Counted from the first letter of the stretch, positions 33,086 to 42,246 are shown. The stretch: 64,000 bases of DNA from an archaeon (GCA_028279825.1 JANQNA010000003.1:116620-180619); one strand, 5' to 3'. The notes: generated by a model from the sequence alone, not told the origin. A program made the numbers and translations.

Positions 33086-33802
33086 CTACCTTATCACTTC
33101 ATATTGTATCTTCTTTACTTCTCTTTCGAATTTGCCTTTGTTAATGAAATATTTCAGATATATTTTGGTATATTTCTTTATCAAACCGGACCCGCCCCAT
33201 TTATTCATACGACGTGTTGAAGTATAAACACACGTAGCCTTGGAAAACATGAATTTCCCTAATTCGCCAACTCTCATGGCAAAGTCATGGTCCTCCATAA
33301 CTTTTAACTTCTCGTTAAATCCGTCAACTTTCTTGAATGCACTTCTGCGGCAGGCTATTACTATGCCGGGTGCATGAGGCTTTTTTGCATATGTTGTCAA
33401 AAAGTCCACAAGATTGTTGCTCAGATTGTAAATAACCTGATCCTTCCATTTTGGCGTGAAGGCGTAGATACTGCACGTCCATCCCTGGACGCGTTTTTTC
33501 TTGAAGTCTTTCTTTATGACCTCCATTATATTCGGATAAACAATCGTATCAGCGTCAATAAACAGTATTATGTCGCCCTTTGCAGCTTTGCCTCCGGCGT
33601 TGCGTCCATAGGAAGCTGCACCGCGTTTGCAGTATACAACCTTTGCACCGTATTTCCTTGATACCTTTGCCGTGTCATCTTCAGAATGAGAATCGGCAAC
33701 GATTATCTCGTAAGGCTTCAGCTGTTTCAGATGGAAAAGCGTAGTTCCGATGTATTTACCCTCATTGAGTGCGGGTATAACAACCGATATTCTGTCTCCC
33801 AT
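33086..33802 (-). CDS. Family-2 glycosyltransferase
   Basis: A 238-residue GT2 enzyme started at 33802. SVVIPALNEGKYIG, IVADSHSEDDT, YGRNAGGKAAKG and LFIDADT mark the GT-A fold; a VMEDHDFAMRVGE segment supplies the ED motif near residue 180. The C-terminal end has a basic stretch that may lie on the membrane. It is the first gene of the carS operon. Confidence 0.87.
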   Translation of the reverse strand: MGDRISVVIPALNEGKYIGTTLFHLKQLKPYEIIVADSHSEDDTAKVSRKYGAKVVYCKRGAASYGRNAGGKAAKGDIILFIDADTIVYPNIMEVIKKDFKKKRVQGWTCSIYAFTPKWKDQVIYNLSNNLVDFLTTYAKKPHAPGIVIACRRSAFKKVDGFNEKLKVMEDHDFAMRVGELGKFMFSKATCVYTSTRRMNKWGGSGLIKKYTKIYLKYFINKGKFEREVKKIQYEVIR

Positions 33803-33842
33803 TATCAATTTATTGGCCCTGCTCTTTTATAAAGTTCTCTGA

Positions 33843-33942
33843 TGCTCCCATGGGGATTTGAACCCCAGTCACCAGGTCCGCAACCTGGCGTTCTCTCCGG
33901 AAGAAAAGTTATCCTTCTTTATCCAAGCTAAACTATAGGAGC
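33843..33942 (-). tRNA. tRNA-Arg (GCG) with D-arm intron
   Basis: Acceptor GCTCCTA/TGGGAGC with discriminator A, anticodon stem CCAGG/CCTGG with loop TTGCGGA, and T arm TGGGG-TTCAAAT-CCCCA are clear. The D arm begins GTTTAGCTTGGATA, with the A20 typical of tRNA-Arg, and ends GAAC, with about 26 extra bases between. The insert can pair AAGAA with TTCTT. The gene is 100 bases and about 74 without the insert. This is the second non-canonical D-arm intron in the window. Confidence 0.88.
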
Positions 33943-34001
33943 CTAGAGATACATCGTTACTCCATTTAAAAAGTTAATGATTGAAATTATAACTGATAAC
34001 A

Positions 34002-34160
34002 ATGAAATGCTCATCATGTAACGATAACCTTATGTCAGAGGACAACTTCACTAAATTCCAGTGTCCTTCCTGCCTGAAGGCTGAAGTCGTAAGATGCAGC
34101 AAATGCAGGCTGAAAAGCACTGTTTATTTATGCCCTGTTTGTGGCTTCAAAGGACCGTGA
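34002..34160 (+). CDS. Small zinc-finger protein with four Cys pairs, 52 aa
   Basis: A 52-residue protein found by direct translation. It has CSSC, CPSC, CSKC and CPVCG, enough for two zinc sites. The pattern and position just before aEF1B match the archaeal HVO_2753-like/DUF1610-type mini-proteins, which are conserved beside this gene (family knowledge). It is 4 bases from the aEF1B start. A role in translation is possible. Confidence 0.85.
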   Translation: MKCSSCNDNLMSEDNFTKFQCPSCLKAEVVRCSKCRLKSTVYLCPVCGFKGP

Positions 34161-34164
34161 TTAA

Positions 34165-34416
34165 ATGGGTCAGGTAGCATTAACAATGAGAGTAACTCCG
34201 GAGAGTCCTGAAGTAGATCTAAAGGTCTTGAAAGAAAAGATCATGGAGATCGAAGGAGTTAAGCAGATAAACGATAAGCCTATAGGGTTTGGTTTAGTAG
34301 CTTTAGAGGTTTTCATGGTTTTTGACGATAAAGAAGGCGCACCTGATTTTGAGGAAAAAATTAAGTCCATAGAAGGCGTTGGTTCTGTTGAATCAGGCGA
34401 TATCACGCTGATTTAA
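34165..34416 (+). CDS. ef1b: Translation elongation factor 1-beta (aEF1B)
   Basis: An 83-residue protein, close to the archaeal aEF1B length of about 90. It exchanges GDP for GTP on aEF1A. MRVTPESPEVDL, then ALEVFMVFDDKEGAPDFEEKI and IEGVGSVESGDITLI are typical of the ferredoxin-like fold. It is directly downstream of the zinc-finger mini-gene. Confidence 0.93.
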   Translation: MGQVALTMRVTPESPEVDLKVLKEKIMEIEGVKQINDKPIGFGLVALEVFMVFDDKEGAPDFEEKIKSIEGVGSVESGDITLI

Positions 34417-34439
34417 ACCACTCAAACCCAAATAATTTA

Positions 34440-35486
34440 ATGTTATGGGAAATTGTTATAGCGGTTGTGGCAATAATTGACATAGCATACGTAATCATGA
34501 TTTTTTCCATAAACTCGAAACACAAAAACCCAGTTATAAAAAAACTGCCAAAAATATCCGTTATTATTGCGGCAAGGGACGAACCGCTTCTGGAGAGAAC
34601 TCTGAAAAATCTGAAGAAAATAAAGCGTCCGAAACTGGAGATAATTGTCGTAGGCTCCAAAAAAGACGTGTCTGTAGCAAAGAAATACGCAAAGACAATC
34701 GTGGACAAGGGAATAGGAAAGGGACCCGCCCTTAATTCAGCCATTCGTAAAGCCACTTCAAGTATTGTGTATTTTCTGGATGCAGATTCGATGGTAGAGA
34801 AGGACACAATAGCCAAAGTATGTTCCGGTTTAGAGAACCATGATGCTGCAGTCGGTGTAAATATACCGGAAAACAATGAAAATATGACAACCAGGATAGC
34901 CCGGTTATATTTGACATTCCTGCCAAAAATACAGCTTGGCATGTATAACATGGTTGGAACAACCATTGTGTCGGGAAGAAACTTTGCCGTAAAGAAAAGC
35001 ACGCTGAAGAACATAAAATTCAGGAACAAACTGACAGAGGATCTGGATATTTCTCTTAGCCTTTTCGTAAAACACAAAAAAGTCAATTTTGTGAACGCTA
35101 TATCAAGGGAGCGGGTACCAAATAAGCTGGCTCATTACTTTAAACAGCAGCAAAGATGGAACAGGGGAGCAGGTAACGTGTTATTGGAATGGGACAAAAG
35201 AGTTCATCACCATGACATAATCATAATGGCCTTTCTCCTGATGATAGCATTCATGCCGGTACTTTCTCTATTCTCTATTCTGTTAACACTACTGACAGGC
35301 AGCTATATTTTCATGTCAGTTCTGCTTGTAGGATTCTTGTTGGCAGTCTCAGGTGCATCTATGCTGGACAGGGACGACCTTCATTATCTTCCCTTAACAT
35401 TTTTGGCTTTCATTTTCATCCAGACGCTTACAATAATCTACTCAATAAAAGGAACAAACGTATGGTACAGGACGCCAAAAAGTTAG
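34440..35486 (+). CDS. Family-2 membrane glycosyltransferase
   Basis: A 348-residue GT2 with one N-terminal helix, DAD at 114-116 (YFLDADSM), TED at 199-201 (LTEDLDIS) and QQQRW at 236-240, then three to four C-terminal helices. The first catalytic DD motif is less clear (VVGSKKD). It looks like a shorter relative of the two GT2 enzymes at 27.7 and 29.8 kb. Confidence 0.83.
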   Translation: MLWEIVIAVVAIIDIAYVIMIFSINSKHKNPVIKKLPKISVIIAARDEPLLERTLKNLKKIKRPKLEIIVVGSKKDVSVAKKYAKTIVDKGIGKGPALNSAIRKATSSIVYFLDADSMVEKDTIAKVCSGLENHDAAVGVNIPENNENMTTRIARLYLTFLPKIQLGMYNMVGTTIVSGRNFAVKKSTLKNIKFRNKLTEDLDISLSLFVKHKKVNFVNAISRERVPNKLAHYFKQQQRWNRGAGNVLLEWDKRVHHHDIIIMAFLLMIAFMPVLSLFSILLTLLTGSYIFMSVLLVGFLLAVSGASMLDRDDLHYLPLTFLAFIFIQTLTIIYSIKGTNVWYRTPKS

Positions 35487-35516
35487 GGTTATAAGCATTT
35501 TTGTCAACTTATACAC

Positions 35517-35951
35517 ATGGATCCTGAAGATAAGATACATTCTACGTTTGCAGCCGTGGCTACAAGCCTTGGCTACAGCGAGGTGCACGGACGCATAATT
35601 TCAGCACTTATGGTGGCTGATAAACCTTTGTCAATGGATGAGCTCAAGCAGAAAACGGGCTATTCACCGGCTTCTTTATCACTTTCCCTGGATCTTTTAG
35701 AGGTCATAGGCATAATCCGCAAAAGCAAGGGTAATGATCGCAAGCTTTACGCGCGGTTGGAAGGGGATCTTATAGAAGGATTGAGAGACGCAATGATGAT
35801 CAAGATACAGAAAGAGATTAACTCAACACTATTAGAGCTGCAGGAACTGAAGGGACCAAAAACAAAAAAGTCCGTTGCAATTGTTGAAAAAGAGGTCCAC
35901 AGATTAAAAGAATATGTAAACCGGCTGTCAAAGGTTGACGTGCCAAAATAG
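35517..35951 (+). CDS. GbsR/MarR-like transcriptional regulator, 144 aa
   Basis: A 144-residue protein with a winged helix in residues 15-85 (EVHGRIISALMVADKPLSMDEL, then YSPASLSLSLDLLEVIGII). The C-terminal half is a long helix or coiled coil, probably for dimer formation. This layout is that of GbsR-like regulators. It sits between a GT2 gene and FEN1. Target unknown. Confidence 0.8.
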   Translation: MDPEDKIHSTFAAVATSLGYSEVHGRIISALMVADKPLSMDELKQKTGYSPASLSLSLDLLEVIGIIRKSKGNDRKLYARLEGDLIEGLRDAMMIKIQKEINSTLLELQELKGPKTKKSVAIVEKEVHRLKEYVNRLSKVDVPK

Positions 35952-35994
35952 GTTTATATATTTTCTAGTAAATAGATGTTACAGGATATGAATT

Positions 35995-37002
35995 ATGGGA
36001 ATACAACTCACCCAACTGGTTGAAGGTGACTTTGTAGATACACAAAGCCTCTTTGATCGTGTTGTGGCAATAGATGCCTTTAATTGGATATATCAATTCT
36101 TGAGCACGATCCGCCAGCCTGACGGAACGCCCCTCAAAGATTCGAAGGACCGGGTTACTTCTCACCTGTCTGGTCTATATTATAGGACAATCAAGTTAAT
36201 CGAGGCAGGTATACGTCCTGTTTACGTCTTTGACGGCAAGCCTCCTGAATTCAAGCAGGTAATCGCGCAGAGAAGAGACGTAAGAGCTGAAGCCCTTCGT
36301 GAGTGGCAAAAAGCCCTGGAAGAAAAAGATTACGTTGCTGCAAGCAAGTTTGCTAAACGTTCAACACAAATAACCCAGGATCATATTGAATCCAGCAAAA
36401 CACTTCTCGAGACTATGGGTGTACCGTTTATCCAGGCCCCTTCCGAAGGTGAAGCCATGTGTGCAACTCTTGTGCAGAATAAAGACGCATACTGCGCAGC
36501 TTCGCAGGATTATGATACACTTTTGTTCGGGGCAACAAGACTAATAAGAAATCTGTCAATTTCTGGAAAAAAGAAACGCGGTTCTGACTATATCTATGTG
36601 AACCCGGAGATGCTGGTATTGGAAAATCTAACGGAGAAATTAGGGATAAACCGCGACCAACTGATATTGGTAGGCATGTTAATTGGTACAGACTTCAATC
36701 CGGGCGGTATTCCCGGTTACGGGCCAAAAAAAGCGCTGGATCTGGTAAAAGAAAAGAAAACCATGTCCAGGGTATTGGAAGGCCTTCCATGGGAGTTTTC
36801 TGTCAGTCCGGAACAGATTTTTGAATTCTTCAAGAATCCGCCAACCGTTGATTACGACATAAAATTCGACGAGCCGGATGAAGACAAGGTAAAAGCATTC
36901 ATGTGCGATGAACATGATTTCTCAGAAGAGCGCATAGGTAATGCACTAAAGAGAATAAAAGAAAAAAGTAATCAGAAGTCACTCAGTCGCTGGGCCAAAT
37001 AG
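35995..37002 (+). CDS. fen: Flap endonuclease 1
   Basis: A 335-residue structure-specific nuclease that removes 5' flaps in replication and repair. IDAFNWIYQF, YVFDGKPP, APSEGEAMCA, ASQDYDTLLFG and LIGTDFNPGGIPGYGPKKAL are the conserved acidic and helix-hairpin-helix motifs. The C-terminus QKSLSRW resembles a PIP box that binds PCNA. It is of usual length, and a TATA-like TTTATATA precedes it. Confidence 0.96.
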   Translation: MGIQLTQLVEGDFVDTQSLFDRVVAIDAFNWIYQFLSTIRQPDGTPLKDSKDRVTSHLSGLYYRTIKLIEAGIRPVYVFDGKPPEFKQVIAQRRDVRAEALREWQKALEEKDYVAASKFAKRSTQITQDHIESSKTLLETMGVPFIQAPSEGEAMCATLVQNKDAYCAASQDYDTLLFGATRLIRNLSISGKKKRGSDYIYVNPEMLVLENLTEKLGINRDQLILVGMLIGTDFNPGGIPGYGPKKALDLVKEKKTMSRVLEGLPWEFSVSPEQIFEFFKNPPTVDYDIKFDEPDEDKVKAFMCDEHDFSEERIGNALKRIKEKSNQKSLSRWAK

Positions 37003-37003
37003 G

Positions 37004-37309
37004 CTATACTTGACAGCCACACGCTCTCTTACATTGTTCGGTGTCATAACCCTTTGCACGGCAAAGCTGGTCAAAGGTTGCGTCTACTGACTCACCAGGC
37101 AGCTTGAAGCCGATAACGGTGAAGCCTGTGCTGGCACAGTTCTCTATTGTCCTTAATGTATTACAACCCTGGCTAAAAGCACCTTCAAGTTCTATACTTG
37201 CGGTCCCGGATCCAAGTCTTCCAGCAAAAAATGCTGCGACAACAACGAGAACAAGTACAGCGATAGCGATAACGACTATCATGTTTATGGGCATTTCCAT
37301 TCCTTTCAT
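37004..37309 (-). CDS. Pilin-like protein with class III signal peptide, 101 aa
   Basis: A 101-residue protein beginning MKGMEMPINMIVVIAIAVLV, a class III signal peptide. The short basic leader before the hydrophobic helix is cut by the prepilin peptidase in this family. The C-terminal half has six cysteines, ending CKRACGCQV. It is probably a minor pilin, at the downstream end of the pilus locus. Confidence 0.8.
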   Translation of the reverse strand: MKGMEMPINMIVVIAIAVLVLVVVAAFFAGRLGSGTASIELEGAFSQGCNTLRTIENCASTGFTVIGFKLPGESVDATFDQLCRAKGYDTEQCKRACGCQV

Positions 37310-37361
37310 AAAACCTACTATGGGTTATGAGATATAAATACTTTTTTGGACTTTTATTAGT

Positions 37362-37466
37362 ATGTCAATATTTCCAAGCCTGCTGGTGATTCTGTTTATT
37401 ATTATACCGGTTATTATCCTGCTTTATTTTCTGGCTGAGAACAATACGGAAGAAACAGCAAGGTAG
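37362..37466 (+). CDS. Tiny single-pass membrane protein, 34 aa
   Basis: A 34-residue gene: MSIFPSLLVILFIIIPVIILLY and a short polar tail. It is one hydrophobic helix. A TATA-like TATAAATAC lies about 28 bases upstream. It lies between a pilin-like gene (divergent) and alba (convergent). Function unknown and reality uncertain. Confidence 0.45.
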   Translation: MSIFPSLLVILFIIIPVIILLYFLAENNTEETAR

Positions 37467-37739
37467 CTATTTTTTCAGTTGTATGTGAATTTTTGACACG
37501 TTAATATCCTTGTTATCCAGTTTTATCGAATCAGTCCCTATGTTTATCTGTTCTACTTTAACATCCTGTACAAACCTGTTTCTCACGATTTCAACAACGT
37601 CAACAGCCTTAGAAATTGACTGGCCTCTGGCCTTAACTATGACGTTTGTTTGTCCGCTGCCCAGCTGGGTCACAACAGCCAGTACATAAGACATCGAAGG
37701 CTTTTTCCCCACAAAAACCACATTATCGGCAGGTTTCAT
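37467..37739 (-). CDS. alba: DNA/RNA-binding protein Alba
   Basis: A 90-residue Alba protein, an archaeal chromatin protein that also binds RNA. VFVGKKPSMSYVLAVVTQL, VIVKARGQSISKAVDVVEIVRNRF and DKDINVSKIHIQL match the family. It lies between two pilin-like genes of the locus, but is divergent in function. Confidence 0.95.
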   Translation of the reverse strand: MKPADNVVFVGKKPSMSYVLAVVTQLGSGQTNVIVKARGQSISKAVDVVEIVRNRFVQDVKVEQINIGTDSIKLDNKDINVSKIHIQLKK

Positions 37740-37770
37740 AAGAATAACTGTCGGAAAACTTTAAGTTTTG

Positions 37771-38115
37771 TTATGGACAGGTCATGCAGCACTCTTTTAT
37801 ACATTCAAGACTTGCAGACCCTGAACATGAAGGATAATGCCCGAATGACCTTCTGTGAAGCTCACCGCATGCAGATCCTATACCTTCCAGCACATCGTTA
37901 TCCTTGCCTACCGGCAAAGGATTAACTCCGTCGCCCTTGCATTGAAAATCATTAGTTGTATAGATACCGCAGAACCTGTTGCGGTTGGCCTCCAGGGTAA
38001 ACTGATCCTGCGCGGGATTTGCCTGCGACATGAAAAAGAACAATGCAACCGAAAGCACGGTCACTGCAAGTATCAGGTAAACAATTGTTTCCATCGCTAT
38101 GGATATTCCCTTCAT
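37771..38115 (-). CDS. Pilin-like protein with class III signal peptide, 114 aa
   Basis: A 114-residue protein beginning MKGISIAMETIVYLILAVTVLS, a class III signal peptide. It has about eight cysteines, ending CIKECCMTCP, which is strikingly Cys-rich. It is close to alba and the M23 gene. Probably a minor pilin or a cap with disulfides. Confidence 0.8.
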   Translation of the reverse strand: MKGISIAMETIVYLILAVTVLSVALFFFMSQANPAQDQFTLEANRNRFCGIYTTNDFQCKGDGVNPLPVGKDNDVLEGIGSACGELHRRSFGHYPSCSGSASLECIKECCMTCP

Positions 38116-38146
38116 AACAATACCTTTACCTTTATCTAATTAAAAG

Positions 38147-40003
38147 TTACGTAAACCCGATACTAAAGCCGCTGTTCGTACATCTCAGATCCTGGCCGTA
38201 CAGTGTATTCAGGCATGCCTGCAGCCTGTTGTTCGGCTGGCCGTAGCCTCCGGTAGTAAGCTGTTGGCCAGGGTTTAGACCGTCTATGTTTACGTTACAG
38301 CTGAACAGATAACCTCCGCAACACAGTACGTCGTTGGTTCCTTCCCAGTTAAAGAATACCGGCAGTATCGGAAGACTCGCATTCGCGAATTCATTCACCC
38401 ATAATGTACAGTCTAAAGCCGGCATATAATCCTGCACGTTGAATTCAAGGTTCATCGGCCTTTTCTTAAACTCAAGATCCACCTCATCGTGATAATAATA
38501 AATTCCGCTTGCCCCGCTTGATTTACATTTTTTTAGTTTCGACTCACTACAGTCAATAAAGTTACATGGGTCAACACGCGTTGTTTCATCAGTCCTTATT
38601 TCAAAATGAAGGTGTGTGCCTGTGGACGCACCGGTGCTTCCCATTATTCCTATTGACTGCCCCTCTGAAACCCTTTCACCTTTTTTCACGCTGACAGGAC
38701 CCATATGAGCGTAAAAAGAATAAAAGCCCTCGTGCTCTATAAGAACATAATTGCCGTATCCTGTATAACACGGTTCAAACGTGCATATATTTCGTGCATC
38801 TACAACAGTACCGTCTGCCACAGCATTTATATGATTTTCCCCGCTGCCCAGCTGACCTATATCTATTCCCTGATGGAATCTACCATCCCCGTGTATAGGA
38901 TGCAATCTCCAGCCATAACAGCTTGTCATGAGCCTGCTTTCCACAGGCCATGGCAACACTCCTTCTATTCCAAGTTCAAAAGGCTCAAAATACTTGACTT
39001 TTGCATCATACATCACTACTAAACCAGATCCTTCCGGCACCAGGGTGGCTGTCGAATAGTTCGAGCCAAAAACGTGAACTTCTTCAACAATGACCGTTAG
39101 GTTTATGTCATCGTACGGTTTGGTTATTGTAATGAAGTTGGTCACGAATGCCCTTATCTGAGCCTTGTAATTCAAAACGCTTTGGGTGGGCAATGTTGAA
39201 AAATAATTTGGTTGATAGTGGACGCCCCAGTTAAACGTCTCGGATCTTTTGAAAAATGAATCACCAAGAATAAGCAGTGATTCCACGGCTACCCTCCCGG
39301 ACTCAACCATTCTTTTCAGCGAAGTAACTATAAGACTTGTGCTTGCAGTTTCTGTTTTTATATCACCTCTTCCGTATTCCGCCTCGATTTTTTGTGAAAA
39401 GTTAGACGTTATGTTCCTTTCTCTTAGCTGGAATTCTTTGAGCATTTTATTCAGGTCAACGGTTATCTGGACACCGTCTGCGTCAATATCAGTAGGTATA
39501 TCCGTATACTTTCCAATCTCAAACTTGTCTCTCAGGTATTGCACTACATGCTCGTCTCTCGGGTAACAGATCCTGGGACTTATTCCCGGACTGTTATGTT
39601 TGTTTGCAGAAGGTATCCTTTCGTATTCTTCACCATCATGATTGACATCACCGGGTAGAACCCTTGCTCTGTCCATTTTACCTTGGTACCAGTAACGTTC
39701 ATCCATTTCCGACTGGAAATAGCCGCATCCTATGCTTTCATCAATGGTTGCAAAAATAGTTTGCACCGTCGATATAAACCAGGTTACACCCAGGGACGAA
39801 TTAAACGTGTAGAAAGTTGATTTGAGTTTCAGGATTTCTAAAGAATCTAAATTAAGCTGTATGTTGCTTTGCAGCTGGTTCTCAGCCATGTACATATAGA
39901 TTCCAAAAAATGTCAGAAGTATAACCATGACAATTAGTGTCTGTGCTGTTGTTGCCACGCCCTTAGATGTATGAGAACTTTTGTTATCTTTTGGGTTATT
40001 CAT
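38147..40003 (-). CDS. Membrane-anchored protein with C-terminal M23 metallopeptidase domain
   Basis: A 618-residue protein. A short cytosolic start leads to one membrane helix (about 22-38), followed by an ectodomain of about 300 residues and an M23/LytM domain at about 355-475. The zinc and catalytic residues are all there: HQGID (His377, Asp381), YAHM (His433) and HLH (464-466). M23 enzymes cut peptide cross-links of bacterial peptidoglycan. The C-terminal 130 residues are Cys-rich. It starts 4 bases inside the end of the preceding pilin-like gene. It may act on bacteria or on surface proteins. Confidence 0.88.
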   Translation of the reverse strand: MNNPKDNKSSHTSKGVATTAQTLIVMVILLTFFGIYMYMAENQLQSNIQLNLDSLEILKLKSTFYTFNSSLGVTWFISTVQTIFATIDESIGCGYFQSEMDERYWYQGKMDRARVLPGDVNHDGEEYERIPSANKHNSPGISPRICYPRDEHVVQYLRDKFEIGKYTDIPTDIDADGVQITVDLNKMLKEFQLRERNITSNFSQKIEAEYGRGDIKTETASTSLIVTSLKRMVESGRVAVESLLILGDSFFKRSETFNWGVHYQPNYFSTLPTQSVLNYKAQIRAFVTNFITITKPYDDINLTVIVEEVHVFGSNYSTATLVPEGSGLVVMYDAKVKYFEPFELGIEGVLPWPVESRLMTSCYGWRLHPIHGDGRFHQGIDIGQLGSGENHINAVADGTVVDARNICTFEPCYTGYGNYVLIEHEGFYSFYAHMGPVSVKKGERVSEGQSIGIMGSTGASTGTHLHFEIRTDETTRVDPCNFIDCSESKLKKCKSSGASGIYYYHDEVDLEFKKRPMNLEFNVQDYMPALDCTLWVNEFANASLPILPVFFNWEGTNDVLCCGGYLFSCNVNIDGLNPGQQLTTGGYGQPNNRLQACLNTLYGQDLRCTNSGFSIGFT

Positions 40004-40830
40004 TTAGCAGTCACCTCAAAATATCCAAGAATTTTCTGCTTGTACAATAGTGGCACGGTTGCCTTTGTAGCAATACCCGAAGTTACTTCAAGATCGCCTG
40101 TTCTCTCACCACAGCAGACTATTGTTTTTCCCTCGTTTATGTCCTTGCATTCAGGTTTGTAACCCAGACCTATCTGGCCTTCCGAACAGAACGGCCCTAG
40201 CCGCCATGGAATTGAAACGGGCGGCACACCAATGTAAATGGTTTCTTTTTCACCTTCCGAACAATATCCTTTCTCTTCGTCACAACTTTGCATATCATAG
40301 CCGGTATATTCTGAAGGCGAAGCTTTGCAGCATATTTCATTAAAACTGCATTCCTCCTCAATATCATCCGTTTTTACTCTTCCCACATCACATCCGGTAA
40401 ACTGGTTTACACACCAGCCTTTACTGTCCAGTCCGCATGTCTGCTCCCCTGTTTGTATATGCAGAAGTTCTTCTTCACCCTTTTTTACTTTAACCCGGTA
40501 AAATTTCATGTCGTACGCTTTCATGAACGATTCTATCTTGGGTGCCAGTGAATCCGCATTCGCTCTTTCGGGCGAAGTAACAATCATCTGTATGGCCTGT
40601 TCCAGTACAGGTCTGTCATCAAGTTTTGTGTGCGCAAGCACCTGTGAAATCAGGAAAGGTTTGTTGGCTATCTCGACGAATTCTATCGAATATATTTCAA
40701 CAGGTCCCGTGGAGCTTAAGCTAAACATTAGCCTCGCGTAAAACATGAATGCAATCACAAGAAGAGCTACAACTATTACAGCCAGTATAGGCGTCCATAC
40801 CGCACTTTCCGGGAATTCCATTCCTTTCAT
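40000..40830 (-). CDS. Class III signal peptide protein, Cys-rich, 276 aa
   Basis: A 276-residue protein beginning MKGMEFPESAVWTPILAVIVV with a class III signal peptide, so it may be inserted in a pilus-like fibre. About 16 cysteines lie in residues 130-265 (CGLDSKGWC, CSFNEICC, CDEEKGYC, CGE). Stop overlaps the start of the M23 gene (ATGA). Function unknown; a large minor pilin or fibre subunit is inferred. Confidence 0.8.
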   Translation of the reverse strand: MKGMEFPESAVWTPILAVIVVALLVIAFMFYARLMFSLSSTGPVEIYSIEFVEIANKPFLISQVLAHTKLDDRPVLEQAIQMIVTSPERANADSLAPKIESFMKAYDMKFYRVKVKKGEEELLHIQTGEQTCGLDSKGWCVNQFTGCDVGRVKTDDIEEECSFNEICCKASPSEYTGYDMQSCDEEKGYCSEGEKETIYIGVPPVSIPWRLGPFCSEGQIGLGYKPECKDINEGKTIVCCGERTGDLEVTSGIATKATVPLLYKQKILGYFEVTAK

Positions 40831-40832
40831 GA

Positions 40833-41849
40833 TTACTCAACACACAATACAACATTTGATACGGTGGTATCAAATTCCAGCGGCTCATAATTTTCTTTCA
40901 GCTGATCACACTCAGCGTATGATGTAACAGGATAGGCTGTTATGAATTCATTTTCACCCAGCGAGCCGTCAAAGTATAATTCGAGGGGTTCAAATTGCAG
41001 ATCAGGCATGTATCTGCAGTCATGGGGAAGATATCCCAGGGAAGGGCCATCCCTGTAGTAAATGCATACATGAGTTCCGTCCGTGTCTGTACGTTTGAAA
41101 ATAATAGAAGGGCTTACACCGACGTAGCCGCTGTATAGCCTGCCCATTTGCGTTGAAAATTTGGTTTTTGTTTCATAAGCTTTCTGTGTTATACAAGCCA
41201 GTCTTGTAAGCATTGAATCATGGGATGTTAATGTAAGTTTGGCAGGTAACGTTGTTTCGTGAACACCCGAGGTAGATGATATGCCTACAGGAAAAGAAGC
41301 CTTGACGCTCGATACAGAAACACTCCTGTCGGCAGGAGTATAACCGTACTTCCAGTGATAACCGCTTTGCCATTCATCATCCTTCTTGCATTCACAGAAA
41401 TTACCGCCAAATACTTCTATGTTACATCCGCAGTTACCCGTTAATGTGCCTGCGGCAGACATTTGTATCTCGCTGTCATCAAGTCCGCAAACGGTCTTGC
41501 AGAACTCTCTGCATTTGCCGCTGTCCTCTTCACAAATAGTCTTTCCTCCTATAGCCTCAAGTTCCAGGGTATAACCAAAATCACAGCTTCTTGCATACAG
41601 TTCTATGTTCCTGTTTGGATCCTTTTTTTCAGCTTCAAAAAGCTGTACAGGGTCGAAAACCGCTTTATGCATTGCCAGCGGCGAAGCCGCAAGCGCATCT
41701 GACAGCTCTAGATTAAACCGCTCCATTTCCTCACCAATGACAGCAACCCTGAATGAGAAAAACATCAGGAGTATAAACAGTATGAAAAGTATCGGGGGAA
41801 ATATACGAAGTATAAACATGATGATAGCCATTGGATCCATTTTTGCCAT
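40833..41849 (-). CDS. Membrane-anchored Cys-rich pilus-locus protein, 338 aa
   Basis: A 338-residue protein with an N-terminal anchor (PMAIIMFILRIFPPILFILFILLMFF) and a Cys-rich ectodomain (CREFC, CGLD, CGCN, CECKK between about 98 and 153). It lies two bases from the next gene. The N-terminus has no clear class III leader, so it may be an anchor protein rather than a pilin. Function unknown. Confidence 0.75.
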   Translation of the reverse strand: MAKMDPMAIIMFILRIFPPILFILFILLMFFSFRVAVIGEEMERFNLELSDALAASPLAMHKAVFDPVQLFEAEKKDPNRNIELYARSCDFGYTLELEAIGGKTICEEDSGKCREFCKTVCGLDDSEIQMSAAGTLTGNCGCNIEVFGGNFCECKKDDEWQSGYHWKYGYTPADRSVSVSSVKASFPVGISSTSGVHETTLPAKLTLTSHDSMLTRLACITQKAYETKTKFSTQMGRLYSGYVGVSPSIIFKRTDTDGTHVCIYYRDGPSLGYLPHDCRYMPDLQFEPLELYFDGSLGENEFITAYPVTSYAECDQLKENYEPLEFDTTVSNVVLCVE

Positions 41850-42242
41850 TTACACACCTTCTATTCTCAGGGTACCCTTGTCCTTTGTTAATCTCAATGA
41901 AGGGGTCTGTCTGCATTGAAATTCTTTTTCCTCAAAATCCAGACCTGTCTCTATAATACTCACAGCTTCCGAAAGTGTCTTTCCGTCCAGTGACCTTATC
42001 TCCAGATAAACAACACCTTTTGATATCCTGATCGTGCATCTTGAGTCAGGTGTGTCTATAATGTATGTGGTTTTATCAGGAGCAGTGGACATGAGATTTA
42101 TAGAGCTCGCTACCTGCATCGCCTGCAGCCGTGCATTATTCTCGACAGCTTCTTCTGTTGCAGCCTGCAGAGGATTAACAGCACCGACAACAAATATGAG
42201 TGTCAAGGCCGTGAGAATAAATGTCCAGTGAAGTGAATCCAT
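41850..42242 (-). CDS. Pilin-like/anchored protein, 130 aa
   Basis: A 130-residue protein started at 42242; the longer frame overlaps the upstream gene. An N-terminal helix (LHWTFILTALTLIFVVGAV) precedes a long amphipathic helix (AVENNARLQAMQVASSINL), then a small domain with two cysteines. This resembles a pilin N-terminal spine. It is tightly spaced with both neighbours. Confidence 0.72.
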   Translation of the reverse strand: MDSLHWTFILTALTLIFVVGAVNPLQAATEEAVENNARLQAMQVASSINLMSTAPDKTTYIIDTPDSRCTIRISKGVVYLEIRSLDGKTLSEAVSIIETGLDFEEKEFQCRQTPSLRLTKDKGTLRIEGV

Positions 42243-42246
42243 TATA

